64,000 nucleotides of DNA from SHLQ01 sp964610745 (GTDB lineage: Bacteria > Actinomycetota > Acidimicrobiia > Acidimicrobiales > SHLQ01): contig CAZSYL010000003.1 in NCBI GenBank assembly GCA_964610745.1, forward strand, positions 1-64,000, read 5' to 3'. Each line of letters opens with the position of its first letter. The first letter of the stretch is position 1. Positions 52,308-59,595 of the stretch are shown one piece after another. The position numbers and the translations under genes were made by a program. The notes under the pieces are model-generated. The model was not told where the DNA came from. It did no database searches and saw only the letters and a list, made by a program, of their open reading frames with translations.

Positions 52308-53323
52308 TGCGGAAGGGCTTGCGAGAGTTCATGAGCCACTCGGGAGCGCCAGCGGCCGGTGTGTTGGTGCTCGAACGTGACGGGTTGGTCGACTCAGCGG
52401 TCGCAGGGACGGTTCACCGCGACAGTCCACACGTGGTGGAGCTCGACGATGTCTGGCACCTCGGGTCTTGTACCAAATCGATCACGGCGCTGCTCGTCGG
52501 CTGTTTAGTGGAGCGAGGCGACGTGGGATGGGAACAATCGGTCGGGACTCTCTTCGAGGACCTGCATCCTCACCCTGGTTGGCACGAAGTAACGTTGACC
52601 GACCTCCTGTTGTGCCGTGGGGGAGTGCCGCCGAATCCAGCCCCGACCGAGATGCGAAAGCTCTGGGCGGATGCTTCGCCCCTCCAGACGCAACGGACCG
52701 TTCGAGCCACAAAGATCTTGGCCGCTGCGCCGAGTGGGCCGGGTGAGTTCTCCTACTCCAACCTCAGCTATACGCTCGTCGGTGCGGTAATCGATCGGGT
52801 GAGCGGTCAGGATTATGAAAAAGTATTGTCTGAACTCGTTCTCGATCCGCTGGGCATCACGTCAGCGGGGTTCGGACCACCAGAACGGATCCATGGACAT
52901 GCTCCCAAGATTCAGATTGGCCGTTTCTTCAAGGGGCCCGGGTCGCCGATGTCACCAACGAGTTCTCGGTCAGACAACCCGACGCTGTTGAATCCTGCCG
53001 GGCGTTTGCATCTCACGCTCGCCGATTGGGCCACGGTCGTTCAGGTCTTTCTCAACGCTGGACAGCCTCTCGTCCATAAGGACACGTTCGATCACCTCAC
53101 TACGCTCGCGAGCCCAGACACCATGGCGATGGGATGGGGCAACGGTTCATTGCTCGGGGGCTCACTGGCTATGCAGGGAAGCAACCGAATGTGGAGCGCA
53201 ACCGCACTCCTGGACGAGTCGTTCGAGGCGGCGGTGCTGGTGGTAGCCAACGACGGACGTGATTCGGTCCTGGACCTTTCCGCACAGTTCGCAGGGGCGC
53301 TTCTCAACGAACACCGCAGCTAA
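52304..53323 (+). CDS. Serine hydrolase, beta-lactamase class C / esterase family
   Basis: 339 residues, no clear signal peptide. Penicillin-binding-protein-like fold with catalytic Ser-x-x-Lys in WHLGSCTKSITALL and the Tyr-x-Asn motif in FSYSNLSYTLVG; the third motif is probably the late GWGNGSLLGG region in place of K-T-G. Cytoplasmic members are esterases or D-amino-acid peptidases rather than antibiotic-destroying enzymes. GTG start, overlapping the acetyltransferase gene by 4 bp. Its stop overlaps the stop of the convergent module protein. Confidence 0.82.
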   Translation: MMRKGLREFMSHSGAPAAGVLVLERDGLVDSAVAGTVHRDSPHVVELDDVWHLGSCTKSITALLVGCLVERGDVGWEQSVGTLFEDLHPHPGWHEVTLTDLLLCRGGVPPNPAPTEMRKLWADASPLQTQRTVRATKILAAAPSGPGEFSYSNLSYTLVGAVIDRVSGQDYEKVLSELVLDPLGITSAGFGPPERIHGHAPKIQIGRFFKGPGSPMSPTSSRSDNPTLLNPAGRLHLTLADWATVVQVFLNAGQPLVHKDTFDHLTTLASPDTMAMGWGNGSLLGGSLAMQGSNRMWSATALLDESFEAAVLVVANDGRDSVLDLSAQFAGALLNEHRS

Positions 53324-54849
53324 CCGGTGACGATGACCATCTCGGTGGCGCGGTTGGGTTCTCCGGGCGCGAAGTCGTCGCCTTCGACGCTCACGACCAG
53401 GATCGTGTTTCCGCCGGTCGCGAGCGGGACGCCAGTGAGCTCTGTCGACTCGCTGCAATCGGTTGAGGTGACCGGATCACCGAGCTGCACGCCAAGCTGC
53501 TCGAAGCTCGTCACGCTGACCGTGGCACACGCACCTGTCGTCACGATCGCACGTACGGTCCCGGCATCTACGGTGGGTTCGACCGAGAGAATGGAAATAG
53601 GGTCAACCTGAGACCCGGATGCATCGATGGCGACCTCAGTTCGGACGGTGATCGACTCGGTAGCGGTGTTGCCATCACCTTGACCAGCACCGTCGGCTTC
53701 TGCGCTCAATACGACCACATAGCTCGTATCCGGCTCCAAGGCGTCGGTCCAGAGCCCAGGGATAGCCGAATGATCGGTTGAACAGCCACGGGGAAAGCCA
53801 TCGTGGCGACCAATCTCGGCGCCGCCGACCTCCCTCACCACGAACGATGCGTTCGTGCATACGTTTGTACTGAAGTCGATGCGAACACTCGAGGCGTCGG
53901 TCTCCATCTGCTCGATCGAAGTGAACTCAACCGCTGCAATTTCGCGAGCTTGTGGATCGTCGGGTGTTTCGCGTGGTGGGGTGGTCACCTCGAGCACGTC
54001 GGTCACAAGGTTTCCGTACTGACGGCCGCGAAGGTCGCCATTGGCTTCGACGGAGACGACGACCACGTAGGTTGTTTCGGGCGTCAGGGGAGCGGTCCAA
54101 ACCCCCGGCACACCCAGGTGCTTGGACGTGCATCCACCGGGATGACCGTTGTTGCGTCCAACCTCGATTCCTGTTTCCTGATCGATAATGATGAACGTGC
54201 CGTTCGCGCACTCGCTCGTCAGATACTCGAACTGGAAGTTCGATGCTTGCAGGTTCGTCACGCGGAGATTGATCAACTCAACCATCGGTGTTTCTGAGTC
54301 TGCTTGCGGATCTGGATCTCCGCCGAGAGTCCTGAATGTGAGCATGCTCGACTGCACTGCCGGGGGCCCGATCAACGTGGCCTGCAGCTGATATTCGGTG
54401 CCTGGCTCCAGGCCCTCCACCCGCGCGGTCACGAACTCTCCATCGGCCAAGACTCCGTCGGTGGTTCCAACAACCTGACCTCCCTCGGTGACGACTCCGG
54501 TGTACGCCGTTTCCAACGTTGATCCGAGGCGAAAGCGAATAAAGTCCTCGCCGAGCTGGGCGACTTCAACGTCGGTCGTCACCTGAGGCCCCTCAGAGAC
54601 GTCGGTGTCGTCTTCAACGACGTTGGCATCGACGGTAGCCGGCGCGTTGGTCGTCACCGTTTCGTCGGCCTCTTCCGGCGCGCTGTCGTCTTCTTCTGGC
54701 TCAGCATCAGCAACGCTCGTGTCTGGTGCTTCGGACTCAATCACCGAATCGATGGCTGCTAGTTCTACCTCGTCGGAATTGCGCGAGAGCGCGAACAACC
54801 CTGCGACGAGCGCGACCAGCCCGATCGCGACAACCCCCAACTTTGCCAC
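53320..54849 (-). CDS. Membrane-anchored extracellular protein with repeated sensor-type modules
   Basis: 509 residues. One N-terminal helix (4-22) as anchor, then an acidic linker (25-90) and beta-rich modules. The first (about 92-180) matches the extracellular Fn3-like module of the anti-sigma factor (LIGPPAVQSSMLTFRTLGGD against LLGAPSVSSPRLEFRSGGD). The next two (about 190-290 and 305-405) repeat a Cys-paired module also present there: FEYLTSECANGTFII and FSTNVCTNASFVV, each followed by HxG-CxxxH and TYVVVxSxEA. A last module (415-509) is divergent. GTG start; 3 bp after the anti-sigma stop. No enzyme motif. It may share a ligand with, or act as decoy for, the anti-sigma sensor. Confidence 0.7.
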   Translation of the reverse strand: MAKLGVVAIGLVALVAGLFALSRNSDEVELAAIDSVIESEAPDTSVADAEPEEDDSAPEEADETVTTNAPATVDANVVEDDTDVSEGPQVTTDVEVAQLGEDFIRFRLGSTLETAYTGVVTEGGQVVGTTDGVLADGEFVTARVEGLEPGTEYQLQATLIGPPAVQSSMLTFRTLGGDPDPQADSETPMVELINLRVTNLQASNFQFEYLTSECANGTFIIIDQETGIEVGRNNGHPGGCTSKHLGVPGVWTAPLTPETTYVVVVSVEANGDLRGRQYGNLVTDVLEVTTPPRETPDDPQAREIAAVEFTSIEQMETDASSVRIDFSTNVCTNASFVVREVGGAEIGRHDGFPRGCSTDHSAIPGLWTDALEPDTSYVVVLSAEADGAGQGDGNTATESITVRTEVAIDASGSQVDPISILSVEPTVDAGTVRAIVTTGACATVSVTSFEQLGVQLGDPVTSTDCSESTELTGVPLATGGNTILVVSVEGDDFAPGEPNRATEMVIVTG

Positions 54850-54852
54850 GCC

Positions 54853-55920
54853 CTACTCCGTTTCGATCGTTGTACTTTGAGTCGTGAGATTGCCGAGGAG
54901 TTCTCCGTCCTCGACCGCCTCTGCTTCTACGATAATGACGTACCGCAACCCGGGTTCCAGCGGTGCGGTGGTCGTGCCTGGTTCAACCAGGTGCTCGGTG
55001 CCACACGCTGCGTCCGGGTTCGCGTCATGACGAGCCACCTCAGCTCGATCCGCTGCGTCCAGCACAACAAACGAGGCCAGAGCACAGACGTTTGTGGCGA
55101 ACCGCACCTCGACGGCGGTCTGCGAAATGAGCTCCGTCCGAAGTTCTGATATCTCGACCGGTGTGTCGCCGCCGCTGCGGAACTCAAGGCGAGGCGAGCT
55201 CACGCTCGGTGCGCCGAGCAGCGTGATCTCCACGTTGTACAAGGTGGAGCCTGCAAGGTCATCAAACTCCACCTCAGTTGTCTCTCCGGCGGCCGTGCTT
55301 CCGCCGGTCGTGGCAATGATGTCGCTGCCGCGTCGAATGGTGGCGTTAAAAACAGTCTGTGTCGTTGGACTGAATGCCAATCGGACACTGTCGTCGGTGA
55401 CCTCGAGCAAAGCCACGGGCGCTGCGAATCCGAGTGGTTCGATGATCGGATTCGGTCCCTCATCGTCGAGGAGTGGAGGGGCGGTCCCTTCGCTTTGCTC
55501 GACAGATGTCGATGCCTGAGCGTCGGGTGGCTGATCAGCCGTCACCGTGGACGACCGCGACATCTGAGAGAGCCAGAGTCCTCCACCGATCAGGCCGATC
55601 AGTATCGCCGCAGCAGCGAACCATCTCGGCGCGTCACCGCGACCTCGGTCTGGCTGGAACGAAGTGATGTTCTCATCAACAGCCGGTTCTTGTAGCCCGG
55701 GGACCAGGACCTCGAGAGGTGGTCGAAGGTCCAGAACCACTCCCTCGTGGGGATCGTCATCGTCGACGACGACTCGATCTACCGGCGTCAACGTTGTCGA
55801 TGTTGACTCGAGCTCAGACCACAGCCGAGCTGCGAACCCCTCCGGTACGGCAATCGCATTATCGTCGAAGCCGTCGAAAGCTGCTCGCATTTCTTCATCA
55901 ATAGGCTCGCGATTATTCAT
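54853..55920 (-). CDS. Transmembrane anti-sigma factor with extracellular Fn3-like sensor modules
   Basis: 355 residues. A 99-residue cytoplasmic N-terminus (MNNREPIDEEMRAAFDGFDD...) without the HxxxCxxC zinc motif, one membrane helix (100-119) and an extracellular part with an Fn3-like module (about 160-245) and a Cys-containing module (FATNVCALASFVVLDA, then AACGTEHL). Its ATG overlaps the sigma stop by 4 bp, the usual arrangement for a sigma/anti-sigma pair. Anti-sigma identity is inferred from topology and position. The extracellular modules are duplicated in the next gene. Confidence 0.75.
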   Translation of the reverse strand: MNNREPIDEEMRAAFDGFDDNAIAVPEGFAARLWSELESTSTTLTPVDRVVVDDDDPHEGVVLDLRPPLEVLVPGLQEPAVDENITSFQPDRGRGDAPRWFAAAAILIGLIGGGLWLSQMSRSSTVTADQPPDAQASTSVEQSEGTAPPLLDDEGPNPIIEPLGFAAPVALLEVTDDSVRLAFSPTTQTVFNATIRRGSDIIATTGGSTAAGETTEVEFDDLAGSTLYNVEITLLGAPSVSSPRLEFRSGGDTPVEISELRTELISQTAVEVRFATNVCALASFVVLDAADRAEVARHDANPDAACGTEHLVEPGTTTAPLEPGLRYVIIVEAEAVEDGELLGNLTTQSTTIETE

Positions 55921-56408
55921 GAGGCCACCTCTTCGAATTGGGCTCGGAACGAGCGACGAGCTCGAGCCAGAGCGGATTCAGCGGCGGCTTCGGAAATGCC
56001 GGCCTGTTCGGCCAGCTCCGACAGTGATAGGTCGTCAACGTATCGAAGGGTCAGCAGGGTCCGTTGCTTGGTCGGGAGCCTGTCGAGCGTGGCCATGACG
56101 TCCGACCAACTTCCGCCAGCCAAGCTCTCTGCTGATTCTTCGAACAGTTCCTCTACGCGAGGTTCCACCAGGTGCGCAATCCGACCACGCCGTTCAGAAC
56201 GGCGCCAATGGTCGATGACCTTGTTCTTGGCAGTCGCCATCAACCAGGGTGCGCTGATTGTTTCCTGGACGCCGCTAGACAAGGCGCGAACCGCGGCGTG
56301 AAAGACTTCACTCGTAATCTCCTCACCGTGCAGCTTTCCGACGCGGGAAGTGACGTACCGGTACACGACCGGAAGCATCTCTTTGTAGAGGACCGCGAAG
56401 TCATCCAT
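55917..56408 (-). CDS. ECF-type RNA polymerase sigma factor
   Basis: 163 residues from the ATG at 56408. Region 2 (FAVLYKEMLPVVYRYVTSRV, then GEEITSEVFHAAVRAL and ISAPWLMATAKNKVIDHWRR) binds core and -10; region 4 (LDRLPTKQRTLLTLRYVDDL, SLSELAEQAGISEAAAESAL) binds -35. Controlled by the transmembrane anti-sigma encoded immediately downstream (4-bp overlap). The longer reading start at 56534 would extend into conserved intergenic element copy B and is rejected. Targets may include its own operon. Confidence 0.9.
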   Translation of the reverse strand: MDDFAVLYKEMLPVVYRYVTSRVGKLHGEEITSEVFHAAVRALSSGVQETISAPWLMATAKNKVIDHWRRSERRGRIAHLVEPRVEELFEESAESLAGGSWSDVMATLDRLPTKQRTLLTLRYVDDLSLSELAEQAGISEAAAESALARARRSFRAQFEEVAS

Positions 56409-56536
56409 GGGTTTGGACCGCCCGCTGAGGTCGTTGGTCGAGGAAATCTCGGTCCCACAATTTCTCACAGACAGAGGTTCTTCTACAAAACGGACACCCA
56501 TGACTGGACGCTTCGCCTCTCCAAGTCCAACCATCC

Positions 56537-56670
56537 GCTCTGGTCAGGGGCCGCCTTCCCCTGACCAGACCGGCTGGTTCGCCAGCGAATTCCGCCGGCT
56601 TACAAGACTCATCGAATGAGGGGCGCGTTAGCTGTCGCGAATGTACAAATTTCCTTTTTGCGGCGGATGT
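56537..56670 (+). repeat. Conserved intergenic element, copy B
   Basis: TGGTCAGGGG/CCCCTGACCA stem (56541-56550 with 56558-56567, 7-nt loop), then GCCAGCG (56581), CATCGAA (56610), GCTGTCGCGAA (56631), AAATTTC (56647) and TTTTTG. Same order and same spacing of the last blocks as copy A at 8291. On the minus strand it would sit in the leader of the sigma operon; on the plus strand it points at the lipoprotein 3' end. Confidence 0.65.
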
Positions 56671-56697
56671 TCGGGACCGCAAGCCTGCCTCTGCGCG

Positions 56698-56877
56698 CTA
56701 GCTGTCTGTGACAGTGTCCTAGCTGTCTGTGACAGTGNNNNNNNNNNNNNNNNNNNNNNNNNNNNNNNNNNNNNNNNNNNNNNNNNNNNNNNNNNNNNNN
56801 NNNNNNNNNNNNNNNNNNNNNNNNNNNNNNNNNNNNNCTAGCTGTCTGTGACAGTGTCCTAGCTGTCTGTGACAGTG
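56698..56877. repeat. 21-bp tandem repeat array at the lipoprotein 3' end
   Basis: Unit CTAGCTGTCTGTGACAGTG plus tc. Two copies lie before and two after a 100-N gap. The rightmost copy (56859-56877) is the last six codons and the TAG stop of the lipoprotein gene; the others repeat that 3' end downstream. Each unit has an inverted repeat CTGTC-TGT-GACAG. True copy number is hidden by the gap. Confidence 0.85.
56738..56837. other. Assembly gap of 100 N inside the 21-bp repeats
   Basis: Exactly 100 N, an unknown-size scaffold gap within the tandem array. Confidence 0.98.
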
Positions 56878-57281
56878 ACGTCCACGGTATCGGTAGCGAC
56901 TTCTCCGCCGGAGTCTTCGATCGAGAGCTCGATCGTCCACACGCCGACCTCGTCGACCTCCATCACGTTTTCGAGCGTGAAGGAGCAGTCACTGCTCTCC
57001 TCGCGGAGGAACTTGCCCGCATCGTCGGCGTTGGCACCTGGAGTTTCGAGAATCAACCACTCGAAGTTGACGATGTCGCCGGTTGAGGCGCAGCCATCGA
57101 ACACCGGGGCTTCTCCTGTGACTACAGATATGTCTTCGCCAGCGTCGGCTTGGAGCGAGTCTGAGGATCCGGAACATGCCGCTAGCACGAGAACGAATGC
57201 GGCTGCGATTCCGGCCTTGCGGACCAAACCTGCGCGCTTTGGTTGTGGAGTTGACAGAATTTTGGACTGAATGCTCAACAT
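56859..57281 (-). CDS. Lipoprotein with PKD-like domain
   Basis: 140 residues. Lipobox LVLAACSGSS (lipidated Cys about 36) after a basic start, then one PKD/Ig-like domain: LQADAGEDISVVTGEAPVF, then FDGCASTGDIVNFEWLI with its typical W, ending EVATDTVDVTVTDS. Two Cys in the domain could pair. Such exported PKD domains bind carbohydrate or protein. The stop codon is part of the first unit of the 21-bp tandem repeats. It could act with the downstream sigma operon, but an intergenic stretch of at least 450 bp separates them. Confidence 0.8.
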   Translation of the reverse strand: MLSIQSKILSTPQPKRAGLVRKAGIAAAFVLVLAACSGSSDSLQADAGEDISVVTGEAPVFDGCASTGDIVNFEWLILETPGANADDAGKFLREESSDCSFTLENVMEVDEVGVWTIELSIEDSGGEVATDTVDVTVTDS

Positions 57282-57443
57282 GTGACCATTGTCGCACGGA
57301 TCTCGCCGGAGTTCGTCATCCTTACCAATTGTTCCGAAACGTCCTGTGAACTCAGAGACCTGGGCTTGCGAATAGAGCCATGTGTGGGTAAATGCGCCGT
57401 CGTCCTCATGACCACGGCCAGCGGGCTAGGTACTTTCGGGGGA

Positions 57444-57893
57444 ATGAATCCCGAAGGCGACTCGGCTGCGCACAACCCAGGAACTGGTAATACTGGTCGA
57501 GGTGCGACGTTTACGATCGCAGACTTTCACGAGGCCCGGGAGCTTGGACCGGTCGTCGGAACGCTCTTTGGCAAGGTGACCAAGGGTCTCCGGTGCCTGG
57601 ACGGGGATGCGCTAACGGTTGCGGACTTCAGTGGCTCGGTCGATATCTGGGTTCCCCGTTCGGTGCCAAAGACCGAGTTCGGAGCCGAGAAGTGGTTCGA
57701 ATTCGACATTGTGGCCGAGCACGCCGACGACGATGTGATCGACCTAGCAGCCCAACGCAAGGCAGTGACCGAGGCAGCCATCGCTGGTGACGCTCAGGCC
57801 GCAGGAGCTCTGGCGCTCGACCTGATAATCGCAATTCAAGGGGCGACTCGACCAATCGTTGCGAACTCTCAACGATTTGTGGAGCGAAAATAG
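57444..57893 (+). CDS. Hypothetical protein
   Basis: 149 residues from the ATG at 57444 (preceded by gggggA, very close); ATG 57408 is an alternative, and the frame is open back to 57282, where it would collide with the divergent lipoprotein start. Landmarks: FTIADFHEARELGPVVGTLFGK, VADFSGSVDIWVPRSVP, and a helical C-terminus (AIAGDAQAAGALALDLIIAI). No signal peptide, no recognised family. The DUF4034-like gene follows after 124 bp on the same strand. Confidence 0.5.
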   Translation: MNPEGDSAAHNPGTGNTGRGATFTIADFHEARELGPVVGTLFGKVTKGLRCLDGDALTVADFSGSVDIWVPRSVPKTEFGAEKWFEFDIVAEHADDDVIDLAAQRKAVTEAAIAGDAQAAGALALDLIIAIQGATRPIVANSQRFVERK

Positions 57894-58017
57894 GTTCGGT
57901 CGTCCAAAAATTTTCTTTCGAAACTGGACCAAAAGCCTCTAAACGGAATCGCCTCTTACTCCGATAGGCGTAGAGGGAACGTGACAGGTTGCAAAACCTT
58001 GCATTCAGGAAGGCCTG
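57894..58017 (+). promoter_or_regulatory. Intergenic leader with small hairpins before the DUF4034-like gene
   Basis: 124 bp. Contains GTCC...GGAC flanking an A/T-rich stretch (57902-57929), then AGGTT-GCAA-AACCT (57987-58000) and the ribosome site ggaagg before the ATG at 58018. Promoter position is uncertain. Confidence 0.35.
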
Positions 58018-59001
58018 ATGGGATTTCGAAGTCGGAAGAACAATGAGAACAAGCCAGTGCAGCAGGCCTTGCCCGGTCCGCAGAAGACGTTGGGTCACAC
58101 CAACGCGATTCGCTTTGCCTCATTGATCATGGAACAGCAATGGGCCGAGGCGGATCGGCTCTTTAGCTCTCAGCGATTGGTCGACCAGGCGCACATGGTG
58201 TCGGTCGCGAGTGATATCGGCGGCTCACCGGCTCACCTCAACCCCTGGATCGACGCAGGAACAGGTTCAGGTGTCGCAGAGTTGATGCGCGGCGCGATGT
58301 CAATCGTCGCCGCATGGGACATGCGCTCGGGAGCGAGCAGTGAGTCCGTGCAGGCGGAGATTATCGACAAGTTCCACCTCCTGCTCCAGGCCGCCGAGAC
58401 CGATCTTCACGCGGCAGCAGACCTCATGCCGGAGAGCTCCATTCCATGGCAACACCTACTCACCAGCGGTCGTGGGCTTCACGTCAACCGAGCAACGATG
58501 GACGATCGCTATGTAAAACATATTGAGCGAGGCGAACTTCTTTCTGGCCACATGTCGTTCCAACAGCTGATTTCGAAGAAGTGGGCTGGCTCACACGAAG
58601 AGATGTGGGAACACGCCGAGTGGATCACGGGCGCTGCGCCGAGTGGTTCGGTCAATCCCGTTCTCATCGCGATCGCACTCATCGAGCATCACATCAAGTC
58701 CGACCTTCGCTACGACAGTATTCGCCAGCTTCCCGACATGCTCGGCAAGGCCGAAATCATTGGAGAGGCTGCCCACAAGTCATATGCCGACCCATCGTTC
58801 GACTCGTCGACCCCCGAGGGCGCCATGGCGCTGAGCGCATGGTTTACCCTCCACTACCTGATGGGAAACTGGGACCTTGCAGCTGACCTCATGCCCGCCA
58901 TTGGCGATCGTTTCGCTCGATTCCCAATGGTGTACTTCCAGGACGCGAGCTGGCCTGAACTACAGCAGTATGTGAACGGCCGACTCGTTCGCGCCGCATA
59001 G
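58018..59001 (+). CDS. DUF4034-like helical protein, paralogue of the fusion at 41546
   Basis: 327 residues, cytoplasmic. A Lys/Asn/Gln-rich start (1-25) leads into the same helical domain as the C-terminal 300 residues of the M16-like fusion: AIRFASLIMEQQWAEADRLF, GSPAHLNPWIDAGTGSGVAE, YVKHIERGELLSGHMSFQQL and ISKKWAGSHEEMWEHAEWI. Conserved W, GSH and MW suggest DUF4034-type proteins, whose role is unknown. ATG start with ggaagg. It stands without an obvious partner; the paralogue's DUF1444 neighbour is absent here. Confidence 0.72.
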   Translation: MGFRSRKNNENKPVQQALPGPQKTLGHTNAIRFASLIMEQQWAEADRLFSSQRLVDQAHMVSVASDIGGSPAHLNPWIDAGTGSGVAELMRGAMSIVAAWDMRSGASSESVQAEIIDKFHLLLQAAETDLHAAADLMPESSIPWQHLLTSGRGLHVNRATMDDRYVKHIERGELLSGHMSFQQLISKKWAGSHEEMWEHAEWITGAAPSGSVNPVLIAIALIEHHIKSDLRYDSIRQLPDMLGKAEIIGEAAHKSYADPSFDSSTPEGAMALSAWFTLHYLMGNWDLAADLMPAIGDRFARFPMVYFQDASWPELQQYVNGRLVRAA

Positions 59002-59052
59002 GGACTGCAGAGGACTGCATAGGTCTTTGGACTTGCCGGTTGACCAGCGAGG

Positions 59053-59484
59053 TCAGCCGACTGTGATCGTCTCCTCGATAAAGGTGATGCCGTTGTCGAG
59101 TGTCTTGTGCACAGGGCACCGTTGTGCCACCTCGGTCAGGCGCGCCCGCTGGGCGTCGTCGAAGCTACCTTCGATGAAGATTGTGCTACGCACACCATCG
59201 AGCCAACCGGTTGCATCGTCGTCGCAGTCATCGCAGTCCTGAGCGTGCACTTTCTCGTAGTCGTATTTGACCGACACGGACTCGACGTTCCATCCCTTGC
59301 GCTTGGCATAGAAGGAGATGGTGATCGAAGTACATGCGGCAAGGGAGCCGAGTAACATTTCGTAGGGATTCGGTCCTTTGTCTGTGCCACTTAGGTCCGT
59401 TGGTTCGTCCGCGTACCAGACATGTCTCCCGTTTCGAATTTCTACAAGGGTTCCTGAAGTGAGATCTGCGGTGATGCTTGTCAT
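59053..59484 (-). CDS. OsmC-family peroxiredoxin-like protein
   Basis: 143 residues from the ATG at 59484. OsmC/Ohr fold with both redox Cys: LLGSLAACTSITISFYAKRK and TEVAQRCPVHKTLDNG. GPNPYEMLLGSLAAC is the family signature. An acidic insert DCDDCDDDATG with two more Cys (middle of the protein) is unusual and might bind a metal. The protein should reduce organic hydroperoxides with a dithiol donor. Upstream codons to 59547 are rejected. Confidence 0.88.
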   Translation of the reverse strand: MTSITADLTSGTLVEIRNGRHVWYADEPTDLSGTDKGPNPYEMLLGSLAACTSITISFYAKRKGWNVESVSVKYDYEKVHAQDCDDCDDDATGWLDGVRSTIFIEGSFDDAQRARLTEVAQRCPVHKTLDNGITFIEETITVG

Positions 59485-59595
59485 ATGGCGATCATATGTC
59501 CCTACCTCTATCGAGGTTTGTGACCTCGGCCACCAATACGAGAACATCCGTCTCCGCTACATCCTCACCCAAAGTTCGCGCGTAGAGTGAGAACT

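Larger units (their letters stand above)
56409..56858. other. 450-bp intergenic stretch: element copy B, 21-bp repeats and gap
   Basis: Between the sigma-factor start and the lipoprotein stop, both on the minus strand. It holds about 130 bp that should contain the sigma-operon promoter, the conserved element (56537-56670), and the 21-bp repeat array with a 100-N gap. No coding region is evident. Confidence 0.7.

Noticed and set aside
52304..53323. Antibiotic-resistance beta-lactamase
   Set aside because: No signal peptide and no clear class C third motif; the SxxK and YxN motifs also fit ordinary esterases and peptidases.
56409..56534. N-terminal extension of the ECF sigma factor
   Set aside because: The conserved sigma sequence begins at the ATG 56408; the extension overlaps sequence next to the conserved element and has no family similarity.
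56698..56877. CRISPR array
   Set aside because: Units are directly adjacent 21-bp tandem copies with no spacers and no cas genes nearby.
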